A stretch of DNA of 54,893 nt, taken from NCBI GenBank assembly GCA_945866095.1, contig CAMBGA010000004.1:1-54893 (forward strand), written 5' to 3'. Made by a program: the position numbers and the translations under genes. Below are positions 41,580 to 51,434 of the stretch, one piece after another. Below the pieces are notes generated by a model. The model was not told the DNA's origin. It ran no database searches and saw only the letters and a program-made list of their open reading frames with translations. Every line of letters begins with the position of its first letter. Position 1 is the first letter of the stretch. Source of the stretch: Spirosoma fluviale. Lineage in GTDB: Bacteria; Bacteroidota; Bacteroidia; Cytophagales; Spirosomataceae.

Positions 41580-43084
41580 AGTGTTTCTTTTTCTGTCTGA
41601 TTTTAAATCAAGTCTTTGGCCTAGATAATCATTTGATTGTTCAAGATTCTATTTCCAATCAAAAGTTCAAATCTGAATTCAAATCCATTCAATTAATTAA
41701 AAATGAAAAAAAGCGAAACAAGCTACTGGAAGAATTTGTAAGTAATCATGTAATTAATGGTGATTTATTTACTAATTATGCCTATAATTTGTTTAATGAA
41801 GATAATTTAGCATTAATATGGCTTGATGAATGTGGAAGGAATGTGGATAACTTATTAAAAACGGGAGATTTATCTTTGGTGCAGCAATTTGCTTATGGAT
41901 TATATGAACAACAAATTCCCTTTTCAGAAATAGAGCGATTATTCATTCAGAAAATCCAACAATTTCCCAATGATCCTAATTTAATCGAGTTGTTAGTGAG
42001 TACGTATATTTTTAATGGGGATTGGGACAAGGCTTGGAATCAGCGAAGGGCTTTGGATATGCGATATAAAAATGAGCAGGGTAAGCGCTTGTTAGAATTT
42101 GCTTCCTATATTTTTCAAAGTCAGCAATGGCCTTTGGCTAGTCAAATATTTGATTACTTGATTAAAAGTTATCCCGGATCCAATCAAAAGCCCCGTTGGC
42201 AACAAATGTCAATTGCCGCCCGAGAACAAGTTGTTTTGAGAAAAGAGAATCCGGAAATAGCCGAAGTGAGGAATTTAATTAGTGCTTACCAGAAATTAAG
42301 AAGTGACCGGGGGGATAATGCCATATCAATGAGTTCATATTGGCAGGAGGCGAAATTGTATGCATACCAATTAAAGCAATTGGATTCTGCGGTTATAGTA
42401 TTAAACAAGGGAATTTTGTTGGCGCAAAATGATCTCGATTTACAAGCGCAAATGAAACTGGAGCTCGGAGATATTTTAACGTATGAAGGAAAAAAATACG
42501 ATGCATTAATTCAATATGCTCAAGTGGAAAAGCAAGTCAAAGATTCCCCGCTGGCCTACGAAGCAAAAATCAAAACGGCCAAATTGTATTTTTATACCGG
42601 AGATTTTGAATTAGCCAAAGAGCTCGCAGATATTTTAAAGCAGGGAACACAAAGGGAGATTGCCAACGATGCGCTAGAATTAAGCTTATTGATTGAGGAT
42701 AATACAGGAATAGACTCTTTGGAGGTGGGCTTGAAAAATTTTGCCAACATCCGATTTATGTATGATCAAAAAAGGTGGGCCGAGGGGGATTCTTTGTTGG
42801 CAATCGTGACAAATCAGAACAAACAAGAAAGCTTACAAGACGATATTTTATATCTTAGATCTACTCGAGCGAGACAAAAAGGAGAGAATGCGCTTGCCAA
42901 AGAAATGTATTGGGAAATTTTTAAAAAGTTTCCCGAGGATATTTATGGCGACGATGCTTTATTTTATTTTTTGACGTTAAGCGATACGGCCAATAGTGAG
43001 CCATTTCTTTTATTTATCAAACAATATCCTAGTAGTTTACACCTAAGTGATGTAAGGGTAATGTTAAACAATGCAAAAAAATAA
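41570..43084 (+). CDS. Exported tetratricopeptide-repeat protein
   Basis: Signal peptide MWIKCFFFCLILNQVFG; TPR-like helices including AYEAKIKTAKLYFYTGDFELAKELADIL. Confidence 0.75.
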   Translation: MWIKCFFFCLILNQVFGLDNHLIVQDSISNQKFKSEFKSIQLIKNEKKRNKLLEEFVSNHVINGDLFTNYAYNLFNEDNLALIWLDECGRNVDNLLKTGDLSLVQQFAYGLYEQQIPFSEIERLFIQKIQQFPNDPNLIELLVSTYIFNGDWDKAWNQRRALDMRYKNEQGKRLLEFASYIFQSQQWPLASQIFDYLIKSYPGSNQKPRWQQMSIAAREQVVLRKENPEIAEVRNLISAYQKLRSDRGDNAISMSSYWQEAKLYAYQLKQLDSAVIVLNKGILLAQNDLDLQAQMKLELGDILTYEGKKYDALIQYAQVEKQVKDSPLAYEAKIKTAKLYFYTGDFELAKELADILKQGTQREIANDALELSLLIEDNTGIDSLEVGLKNFANIRFMYDQKRWAEGDSLLAIVTNQNKQESLQDDILYLRSTRARQKGENALAKEMYWEIFKKFPEDIYGDDALFYFLTLSDTANSEPFLLFIKQYPSSLHLSDVRVMLNNAKK

Positions 43085-43145
43085 TTTAATAGTACTATTT
43101 AGGTTCGGCACAAACCATTAACTTTGATTTAAAATCTATTTAAAT

Positions 43146-44921
43146 ATGTCAATAAACCACAACTTCACCCGGGTTTTCGATTTGTTAAAACCTCTTGAAA
43201 CGCATCAAATTCCTGATTTATTTTGTCAAAAGCGAGACGGAGAATGGAGAAAATACTCCAGCTCAGAAGCGCTAGAAAACATTCAAACAATCGCCCTAGG
43301 CCTGTTGGAACTAGGTTTAAAGCCTGGAGAAAAAGTCGCGATTATTTCAGGAAATAGGCCACATTGGAACTTTGTTGATTTTGCCACGCAAATTATAGGG
43401 GGCGTAACGGTGCCCATGTATCCGACGATCACGATTGAAGATTACGAATTTATCTTTGAAAATGCAGAAGTAAAATTTGTGTTTGTTGAGGGCGAAGACT
43501 TGTACTTTAAAGCAAAGGAAGCCTCTAAGAAAAACAAAGGCGTTAAAGAGATTTTTACGTTTGATCCCGTTGAGGGGGCGAAATCTTGGTCCACGGTGAA
43601 AGAAAAGGGTGAAGGAAAAGATGCAAGCATTTTGCAAAATTTGATGGATGCTGTTAAGCCGGACGATTTATTGACTTTAATTTATACCTCTGGAACGACC
43701 GGGCGCCCCAAAGGGGTGATGTTGACGCATCATAATATTGTCAGCAATATTAAATCTACTGACCGAGGAAACTATTTTGGATTAATGAATGGCGACAGGA
43801 CCCTGAGCTTTTTGCCATTATGCCATATTTATGAGCGCACGACGATTTATGTTTATTTGTTTTATCGCGCTTCAACGTACTATGCCGAAAGCATGGAAAC
43901 CATTGCCGATAACATCAGAGAGGTTCAGCCGACCATGTTTACTTCAGTGCCACGATTATTAGAAAAGATTTATGATAAAATCATGGCGAAGGGCAATGAG
44001 CTTACGGGGATCAAAAGAACCTTGTTTTTTGGCGCCATCGAGTTTGGCTTAAGCTATGATCCCATGAAAAAATTGGGATTAATCGATTCGCTCAAGCTTG
44101 GGCTTTATCGAAAATTGATTTTCAGCAAATGGAAAGAGGCTCTTGGGGGCCGAGTGAGATTAATCGCTTCTGGATCTGCCGCTTTACAACCACGCTTATC
44201 TCGGGTGTTTTGGGCAGCCGGAATCCCTGTTTCGGAAGGATATGGATTAACGGAAACATCGCCCATTATATCGATCTCTAAGGTAAATCCACCAGATTTT
44301 CAAGTGGGTTGCGTGGGTTCTGTTTTAGATTGCGTGGAAGTGAAAATTGCCGAGGATGGGGAGATTTTAGCCAAAGGCGATTCGATCATGCCTGGGTATT
44401 ATAAAAATCCGGAGGCAACAGCCGAGGCGATTGACAAGGACGGTTGGTTCCATACGGGTGACATAGGCATTTTTGTGGATGGAAAATATTTAAAAATAAC
44501 CGATCGCAAGAAAGAAATTTTCAAAACTTCGGGCGGAAAATACGTCGCTCCCCAATTGGTCGAAAATAAATTAAAGGAATCATCTTTTATCGAACAATGT
44601 ATGGTGACGGGCGAAGGCCAAAAGTTTCCATCGGCATTGATAATACCGGAATTTACCGCTTTGGGTGTTTGGTGTAAGCAACAAGAAATCAATGCAAATT
44701 CGCCCCAGGAAATGATTGCAAATAAAAGAGTCATCGCCAAATTGGAAGAAGAGGTATTGATGACTATGGCTTCTGTGGCCCAATATGAACAGGTGAAGAA
44801 GTTTGTTTTATTGCCTCGTTTATTTACGATTTCAGATGGGGAAATTACGCCTACGCTAAAATTAAAGCGGAAGCAAATTTATGCGAAGCACGAGGCGGCC
44901 ATTTTAGAATTATATAAATAG
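43146..44921 (+). CDS. AMP-dependent long-chain fatty acid-CoA ligase
   Basis: LIYTSGTTGRPKGVMLTHHN; GYGLTETSPIIS; DGWFHTGDIG. Confidence 0.95.
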   Translation: MSINHNFTRVFDLLKPLETHQIPDLFCQKRDGEWRKYSSSEALENIQTIALGLLELGLKPGEKVAIISGNRPHWNFVDFATQIIGGVTVPMYPTITIEDYEFIFENAEVKFVFVEGEDLYFKAKEASKKNKGVKEIFTFDPVEGAKSWSTVKEKGEGKDASILQNLMDAVKPDDLLTLIYTSGTTGRPKGVMLTHHNIVSNIKSTDRGNYFGLMNGDRTLSFLPLCHIYERTTIYVYLFYRASTYYAESMETIADNIREVQPTMFTSVPRLLEKIYDKIMAKGNELTGIKRTLFFGAIEFGLSYDPMKKLGLIDSLKLGLYRKLIFSKWKEALGGRVRLIASGSAALQPRLSRVFWAAGIPVSEGYGLTETSPIISISKVNPPDFQVGCVGSVLDCVEVKIAEDGEILAKGDSIMPGYYKNPEATAEAIDKDGWFHTGDIGIFVDGKYLKITDRKKEIFKTSGGKYVAPQLVENKLKESSFIEQCMVTGEGQKFPSALIIPEFTALGVWCKQQEINANSPQEMIANKRVIAKLEEEVLMTMASVAQYEQVKKFVLLPRLFTISDGEITPTLKLKRKQIYAKHEAAILELYK

Positions 44922-44956
44922 TATTCTTTTTGGGGCGACCCATTAAATAAATTTGA

Positions 44957-44987
44957 TTGTGTCGCTCTGCTATTTTTTGTAATTTTG
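44957..44987 (+). promoter_or_regulatory. Bacteroidota-type promoter for the gmd operon (TTG-N20-TAATTTTG)
   Basis: TTG at 44957-44959, 20-nt spacer, TAATTTTG at 44980-44987. Confidence 0.65.
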
Positions 44988-45041
44988 CCCCTTATATCGT
45001 GAGGCAAACTAATTTTTTGGCCTCCATTTAAAGTTTATTAT

Positions 45042-46118
45042 ATGTCTCAAAAACAAAAAATAGCGCTTGTTACTGGTATTACAGGTCAAGACGGTGCTTA
45101 TTTAGCTGAATTATTATTGTCTAAAGGGTATGTGGTTCACGGGATAAAGCGGAGAAGCTCTTTGATTAATACAGGTCGAATCAATCATATTTACGAAGAT
45201 CCACATGTGGATTCGTCCAATTTTCACTTGCATTATGGCGATTTGAGTGATTCTACCAATATCATTCGCATTATTCAAGATGTGCAGCCCGATGAGATTT
45301 ATAATTTGGGTGCGATGTCTCATGTTAAAGTTTCTTTTGACGAGCCAGAATACACGGCTCAGGTAGATGGAATAGGAGCGCTCCGTATTTTAGAGGCCGT
45401 TCGCTTGTTGGGACTAACGAAAAAGACAAAAATTTATCAGGCGTCTACGTCTGAATTATATGGTTTGGTGCAGGAGGTTCCTCAGTCGGAAAAAACGCCG
45501 TTTTATCCGCGTTCTCCCTATGCTGTTGCGAAGATGTATGGCTATTGGATCACGGTCAATTACCGAGAGGCCTATGATATGTTTGCGGCGAACGGAATAT
45601 TATTCAATCATGAGTCACCGTTGCGCGGAGAGACTTTTGTGACGCGTAAAATTACGCGAGGGGTTTCTCAGATTGCGCTGGGCCAACAAGATAAAATTTA
45701 CTTAGGTAATTTGGATGCCAAGCGAGATTGGGGACATGCCAAAGATTACGTCGAAGCGATGTGGTTAATTTTGCAGCAAGAGAAACCAGAGGACTTTGTT
45801 ATTGCAACAGGCATTACGACCACGGTTCGCGATTTTATCAAAATGGCTTTTGCGGAAGTGGGCATAGAGGTTGAATTTAGTGGAGAAGGTGTGAATGAAA
45901 TTGCGAAGGTTTCAAAATGCAATAATCCGTTGTACCAAGTGGCCATTGGCAAAGAAGTCGTAGCTGTTGACCCACGCTATTTCCGCCCTACTGAAGTTGA
46001 ATTATTGATCGGAGATCCAACAAAAGCGAAAACGCAATTAGGTTGGACCCTACAATATGACCTACCCGCCTTAGTGAAAGACATGATGGCTTCGGACGTC
46101 AAATTATTTACAAAATAG
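45042..46118 (+). CDS. gmd: GDP-mannose 4,6-dehydratase
   Basis: [66 protein letters not shown]. Confidence 0.97.
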   Translation: MSQKQKIALVTGITGQDGAYLAELLLSKGYVVHGIKRRSSLINTGRINHIYEDPHVDSSNFHLHYGDLSDSTNIIRIIQDVQPDEIYNLGAMSHVKVSFDEPEYTAQVDGIGALRILEAVRLLGLTKKTKIYQASTSELYGLVQEVPQSEKTPFYPRSPYAVAKMYGYWITVNYREAYDMFAANGILFNHESPLRGETFVTRKITRGVSQIALGQQDKIYLGNLDAKRDWGHAKDYVEAMWLILQQEKPEDFVIATGITTTVRDFIKMAFAEVGIEVEFSGEGVNEIAKVSKCNNPLYQVAIGKEVVAVDPRYFRPTEVELLIGDPTKAKTQLGWTLQYDLPALVKDMMASDVKLFTK

Positions 46119-46120
46119 AG

Positions 46121-47374
46121 ATGAATCCATCCATTGCGATTATAGGTTTGGGCTATGTGGGCTTTCCGTTAGCAGTGGAGTTTGGGAAACAATATCCTAC
46201 GCTAGGTTTTGATATCGACGCAACGCGTATTTCCGAGTTAAATCGGGGATATGATCGTACACAAGAAGTAAGCGATGCCCAATTAAAGGCTTCGTCACAG
46301 TTAAAATTTTCATCCGAATTAAACGATTTAGCGGGTTGCAATACATTCATTGTGACTGTCCCCACGCCCATTGATCATTTCAAAAAACCAGATTTGGGGC
46401 CATTATTAAAGGCCTCGGAGATGATAGGAAGTGTGTTGAAAAAGGGCGATGTGGTCATTTGCGAATCAACGGTCTACCCCGGTTGTACCGAGGAAGACTG
46501 TGTTCCGGTGCTAGAGAAGCGTTCGGGATTAAAATTTAACGAAGATTTCTTTTGTGGCTATTCGCCGGAGCGGATAAATCCAGGCGATAAAGTAAATACA
46601 TTAACGAAAATCAAAAAAGTTACTTCGGGGTCTACGCCTGAAATTGCAGATTGGGTGGATCAGTTATATCGGTCTATTATTGTCGCGGGAACCCATAAGG
46701 CATCGTCTATCAAAGTAGCTGAAGCGAGTAAGGCGATTGAAAATGCGCAGCGCGATGTCAATATTTCCTTTGTGAATGAGTTGGCCTTAATATTTGATCG
46801 CATGGGAATAGATACTTCAGAGGTATTAGAGGCGGCGGGGACCAAATGGAATTTTTTAAACTTTAAACCGGGCTTGGTGGGTGGACATTGCATTGGTGTT
46901 GATCCGTATTATTTGCTTCATAAATCGGAAAGTTTGGGCTATTATCCGCAGGTTATATTATCTGGCCGAAGGGTAAATGACAATATGGGGCTTTTTGTGG
47001 CAAATAAATTGGTCAAATTGTTAATTCAAAAAGGCAAAAAAATAGGGGGAGCGAAGACCTTGATGTTGGGCATTACCTTTAAAGAAAACTGTCCCGATAT
47101 TCGAAATTCGCGGGTCGTCGATATTTATCGCGAGTTGAGCGATTTTGGAATGGAAGTGGATGTATTTGATCCGTGGGCCAATAAAGCCGAAGTGAAAAAA
47201 GAGCATGGAATTGATTTGGTTACGGAATTAGGGGCCAATTATGATGCGATTGTTTTAACGGTAGCGCACCAGGAGTTTTTAAATTTGCCTTATGCGAGCC
47301 TGAAGGCCGAAAACGGAATTATTTTTGACATTAAATCAGTATTGGACAGAACTTTGGTTGACGCAAGGTTATAA
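46121..47374 (+). CDS. Nucleotide sugar dehydrogenase (Vi polysaccharide/UDP-GlcNAc or UDP-GalNAc dehydrogenase type)
   Basis: IAIIGLGYVGFPLAVEFGK; FCGYSPERINPGDK; NFKPGLVGGHCIGVDPYYL. Confidence 0.94.
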   Translation: MNPSIAIIGLGYVGFPLAVEFGKQYPTLGFDIDATRISELNRGYDRTQEVSDAQLKASSQLKFSSELNDLAGCNTFIVTVPTPIDHFKKPDLGPLLKASEMIGSVLKKGDVVICESTVYPGCTEEDCVPVLEKRSGLKFNEDFFCGYSPERINPGDKVNTLTKIKKVTSGSTPEIADWVDQLYRSIIVAGTHKASSIKVAEASKAIENAQRDVNISFVNELALIFDRMGIDTSEVLEAAGTKWNFLNFKPGLVGGHCIGVDPYYLLHKSESLGYYPQVILSGRRVNDNMGLFVANKLVKLLIQKGKKIGGAKTLMLGITFKENCPDIRNSRVVDIYRELSDFGMEVDVFDPWANKAEVKKEHGIDLVTELGANYDAIVLTVAHQEFLNLPYASLKAENGIIFDIKSVLDRTLVDARL

Positions 47375-47385
47375 ATTAGGAATGA

Positions 47386-47862
47386 ATGGCTTGGTACGCG
47401 GTATATACAAAATCTCGAATGGAGAAAAAGGTTTCTCTGAGATTGGAAGAAGCGGGAATAGAGAGTTATTGTCCAGTGACCAAACGCAAAAAACAGTGGT
47501 CGGACCGGAAAAAGATTGTGGAAGAGGTATTATTTCGCTCTTATATTTTCGTGAACATCGATTTAATTACGCAGGGGGCCACAGTGCGAAAAACGTTTGG
47601 GGTGGTTAATTTTGTGTATTGGTTGCACAAACCTGCGGTGGTACAGGATGGGGAAATATTAGCGATCCAACAATTTTTATCGGATCACATGGAGGTTTCT
47701 GTCATAGGGGACTCAGCGGTGAAAGTAGGTGATTTCATCACGATTGACACAGGGCCACTTAAAGGTCAGACGGCTGAAGTGGTCGGATTAAAAAATAAAA
47801 ATGAGGTTCGTTTGCGTATAGATAGTTTGGGATTTGAATTGGTGGCTAATTTAAGTCATTAA
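47386..47862 (+). CDS. UpxY family transcription antiterminator (NusG-like)
   Basis: MAWYAVYTKSRMEKKVSLRLEEAGIESYCPV; LFRSYIFVNID; C-terminal KOW-like GDFITIDTGPLKGQTAEV. Confidence 0.92.
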   Translation: MAWYAVYTKSRMEKKVSLRLEEAGIESYCPVTKRKKQWSDRKKIVEEVLFRSYIFVNIDLITQGATVRKTFGVVNFVYWLHKPAVVQDGEILAIQQFLSDHMEVSVIGDSAVKVGDFITIDTGPLKGQTAEVVGLKNKNEVRLRIDSLGFELVANLSH

Positions 47863-47895
47863 TAAATTTTATATATTTGATTTTTAATAAAAGAG

Positions 47896-49359
47896 ATGTT
47901 TCAAAAAGCAAAAAGTATGTTGGCGAAGAGTTTGGGCATTTATGCGATCCTTGTTATTTTTTGCTTTTCGTCTTTTGGGCAAAGAGCTGCGGTGCCAACT
48001 TTCTTTTTTGGCGGGGGCATTTCATCTAGCAATTACACCCCTTTTTGGCTTAGGGCTAATCAGTTTGGCGCTGTTCCTACGGAAGGGAATTATGTTAATG
48101 CGGGCGGGTCAACGTACATAGAATACCGAAAAGGGAAAAAGATGGATTGGGGTTTAGGGGCCTCGGCTAGATTAAATCTGGGGGAAACCAAAGCAGATTT
48201 ATTTGTTCAGGAGGTGTATTTGAAAGGAAAATGGGGCATATTTGAATTGTCGGCAGGAAGGAAAAAATATATACAGGGGCTTGTCGACTCTACATTGAGT
48301 TCAGGTTCTTATATTTATTCAGGGAATGCCCTGCCGATGCCCAAAATTGAAATAGTGGTTAATGAATACTGGCATCCCAAATTTTTAGGACAGTTTTTGG
48401 GCTTTAAGGGTAACTTTGTTCACGGATTTTTTGAGCAAGAGAGGAAAAATGTTTCCCAGGTTTATTTACATCAAAAGTCATTATATGGTCGTATTGGGAT
48501 GCCCAATTGGCCTATAAAGTTTTATGGCGGGTTCAATCATCAGGCTCAATGGGGCGGCACAAAAAGGTATTTAAAAAATTATAAGCCAATTGGAGGAGGC
48601 CTGCCAACAAATATACTTAATGATTATTTAGACGTTATCGCGGCAAAATCTTTAGCTGGGGCTGGCGGGGATACGGCTACTTATGGTCCTAATGAGGGCT
48701 TTAATCGTCTTGGAAATCATTTGGGCTCACTAGACATTGGGCTCGAGCTAGAAGGAAAACAGGGAAAACTCTTTTTGTATCGACAAAGCATTTATGATGA
48801 CGGGTCTTTGTATTATTTAAATAATATAACGGATGGCTTACATGGTATTTCGTATCATACGAAGCGTAAAAAGGGCTTATTGAAAATAATATTCGAATAT
48901 CTTAATACAACCTCACAAGGAGGGGCAGAATTTGATCAAAGATTAAATATTAGAGGATTTGATAATTATTTTAACAATGGAATTTATCCTGAAGGCTGGA
49001 CCTATTTAGGCAAAGGAATGGGAACGCCATTAATGACTTTAGATTCTGAAACGGATTTAAACGCGTCCAAGGAGGTGTATTTTGATAATAATCGGGTAGA
49101 AACTTTTTATGTGGGAGCCGAAGCCATGATTGGAGAAAACCGCCTCATGTTTAGGGGCAGCCTTAGCAATGCAATTGGCTCTTTTGGAGCTGAATATGTA
49201 CCCGTTAAAAAGCAACTGGCTTTTGGACTTCAGTGGCAACGACAAATTTTTGTCTTTGGCCAAAATGCATTGTTATCAGCTAACATTGGTGCCGATATAG
49301 GTTCTTGGAAAAAAGATTTAGTGGGGGGAAATTTCATTCTATCAGTTCCGATTCAATAA
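47896..49359 (+). CDS. Capsule assembly Wzi family outer-membrane protein
   Basis: Signal peptide; FWLRANQFGAVP; FELSAGRKKY; beta-barrel-like pattern. Confidence 0.8.
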   Translation: MFQKAKSMLAKSLGIYAILVIFCFSSFGQRAAVPTFFFGGGISSSNYTPFWLRANQFGAVPTEGNYVNAGGSTYIEYRKGKKMDWGLGASARLNLGETKADLFVQEVYLKGKWGIFELSAGRKKYIQGLVDSTLSSGSYIYSGNALPMPKIEIVVNEYWHPKFLGQFLGFKGNFVHGFFEQERKNVSQVYLHQKSLYGRIGMPNWPIKFYGGFNHQAQWGGTKRYLKNYKPIGGGLPTNILNDYLDVIAAKSLAGAGGDTATYGPNEGFNRLGNHLGSLDIGLELEGKQGKLFLYRQSIYDDGSLYYLNNITDGLHGISYHTKRKKGLLKIIFEYLNTTSQGGAEFDQRLNIRGFDNYFNNGIYPEGWTYLGKGMGTPLMTLDSETDLNASKEVYFDNNRVETFYVGAEAMIGENRLMFRGSLSNAIGSFGAEYVPVKKQLAFGLQWQRQIFVFGQNALLSANIGADIGSWKKDLVGGNFILSVPIQ

Positions 49360-49362
49360 TCA

Positions 49363-50598
49363 TTACCCAAAAAACAGGTAACTCACGCCTACAGCCGTAA
49401 TGATTCCAACCAAGTCTGCAAACAAACCTGCCCACAACGTATAGCGAATGTTTTTTACTTGGACCGAACCGAAATAAAGTGCCACCACATACAAAATAGT
49501 CTCAGCAGATCCTTGAAATACACAGGCAAGCCTACCTACAAATGAGTCAGGCCCGAAGGTTTTCATCGTGTCGATCATCATGGCGCGCGACCCACTTCCA
49601 CTAATGGGATGCAAAAGAGCCGTAGGCATCGCGTCGGTAAAGCGATTATCTAAGCTCGTTTGTGCGACAAGCCACTTCATTCCATCCACGACAAATCCGA
49701 GTGCACCCGAATTGCGGAGGCAGGAGATGGCGACCAACATACCCACTAGGTAAGGAATGATTTTAACGGAGGTTTCGAATCCGCCTTTAGCACCCTCTAC
49801 AAAGGTCCCAAAAATGTCAATCTTTTTCCGAAAGGCGGCTGCAATAAAAGAGAAGATTAATAGAAATAAAATACCATTGCTAAAGACTTTGGATTGGATC
49901 TCGATGGACTCTTTTGGCAACTGGCTAAAGTACCACAATATCCCTCCCAAAAATAAGGTTAGGCCGGAGATCCAAGCAAAAAGCACGGGTTCAAAAAGTT
50001 TAATTTTTTGCTTGATGGAAACAACAATCAAACCCGTCATGGTGGTGGCATAGGTCGCCATCAAACAGGGAATAAATACATCAGAAGCATCCTGAGCACC
50101 ATAAATGGCACGTTGCGCCATGATGCTCAATGGGATTAAAACGGGTCCCGCGCTATGCAAAACCAAAAACATAATTTGGGCATTGGATGCCGTATCTTTC
50201 ACGGGATTTATTTCTTGCAGCCCTTGCATGGCCTTAAGTCCAAAGGGTGTTGCCGCATTATCAAGGCCTAATAAATTTGCCGAAAAGTTCATGATCATTT
50301 GGCCATGGACTGGATGATCTTGTGGAATTTCAGGAAATAGTCGGGTGAAAAAGGGCTTAATGCGGCGGGCTAAAAAATGGATGGCTCCCGCCTTTTCACC
50401 TATTTGCAAAATGCCCATAAAAAAAGTCATGACACCTGCGAGCGGAAGAGCGATTTTCATCACAGCCATTTCGGCAGAATCAAACATGCCGTCGACCAGA
50501 ATTTTGAAAATATCGGTGTTACCAAAAAATATAAATTGGATGATAGCTACGAAAAAAGCGACGCCAAAAAACAAAAACCAAATCCAATTTAAAGCCAT
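49363..50598 (-). CDS. Nucleoside recognition (Gate) domain protein, SpmA-SpmB fusion type
   Basis: NFSANLLGLDNAATPFGLKAMQGLQEINP (SpmA-like) and PYLVGMLVAISCLRNSGAL...GSGSRAMMIDTMKTFGPDSFVG (SpmB-like) in one ORF. Confidence 0.9.
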   Translation of the reverse strand: MALNWIWFLFFGVAFFVAIIQFIFFGNTDIFKILVDGMFDSAEMAVMKIALPLAGVMTFFMGILQIGEKAGAIHFLARRIKPFFTRLFPEIPQDHPVHGQMIMNFSANLLGLDNAATPFGLKAMQGLQEINPVKDTASNAQIMFLVLHSAGPVLIPLSIMAQRAIYGAQDASDVFIPCLMATYATTMTGLIVVSIKQKIKLFEPVLFAWISGLTLFLGGILWYFSQLPKESIEIQSKVFSNGILFLLIFSFIAAAFRKKIDIFGTFVEGAKGGFETSVKIIPYLVGMLVAISCLRNSGALGFVVDGMKWLVAQTSLDNRFTDAMPTALLHPISGSGSRAMMIDTMKTFGPDSFVGRLACVFQGSAETILYVVALYFGSVQVKNIRYTLWAGLFADLVGIITAVGVSYLFFG

Positions 50599-50653
50599 GT
50601 GAAAAAGGGAATAATAAATTTTGGCTAAATTTAGGGAAATTCTACATTTTCTG

Positions 50654-51340
50654 ATGATTCGATTGACAAACTTAACTGTATTTATTGTTTTTGCTTTGAC
50701 TGCTTCGCATCAAGGTTTGGCCCAAAACTGTTCGTATGAAGCGGCGATGCGAAAGCAAGGATTAGTGGAAGTTAGCCAAGCGGCTCCTGGCGTAAAGGTC
50801 GAATTAAAATATGCGACGCAAGATAATTTTATGAAACGCGATGTGTATGGCTGCTTGCAGCATGGATATTTACAGAAAGAAGTAGTGGATATGCTGAAAA
50901 AGGCACAAAAATCATTGGAGGCCAACAAGCCCGGCTATCATTTATTGATTTATGATGCGGCTAGACCTTTATCGATCCAATGGATTTTATGGAATACTTT
51001 GACTCAATATCCGCCTAATATCCGAAAAAATTATGTGGCCGATCCACGGGAACATTCCATTCATAATTATGGCAGCGCGATTGATTTAACTGTGGCGGAT
51101 GAAAAGGGAAAGGCTTTGGATATGGGAACTACGTTTGATTTTTTTGGTGAATTAGCTTATCCTTCCAAAGAGCAGGAGCTTTTGGCAAACAACAAATTGT
51201 CAAAAAAGGCGTACGAAAATCGGCTTATACTAAGAAATGCGATGAAGGAAGCGGGATTTATGCCGATCGAATATGAATGGTGGCACTTTAATGCGTTTTC
51301 ACGCGCAGAGGCTAAAAGGCGATACCAAGTAGTTCAATAA
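50654..51340 (+). CDS. M15 family metallopeptidase (D-alanyl-D-alanine dipeptidase, VanX-like)
   Basis: YDAARPLSIQW; REHSIHNYGSAIDLTV; EYEWWHFNAF; signal peptide from M at 50654. Confidence 0.92.
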   Translation: MIRLTNLTVFIVFALTASHQGLAQNCSYEAAMRKQGLVEVSQAAPGVKVELKYATQDNFMKRDVYGCLQHGYLQKEVVDMLKKAQKSLEANKPGYHLLIYDAARPLSIQWILWNTLTQYPPNIRKNYVADPREHSIHNYGSAIDLTVADEKGKALDMGTTFDFFGELAYPSKEQELLANNKLSKKAYENRLILRNAMKEAGFMPIEYEWWHFNAFSRAEAKRRYQVVQ

Positions 51341-51434
51341 ATAGGGCTTTTTATCCTGATTGCTTGCCGTTTATCCAAAAATCAGTTTTTGGGCACGTCA
51401 AAATTCGTAACATTGCAGAAATAAATTGAAAGAG

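Noticed and set aside
47325-47609. 94-aa plus-strand ORF overlapping UpxY
   Set aside because: Alternate frame of the clearly recognisable UpxY gene.
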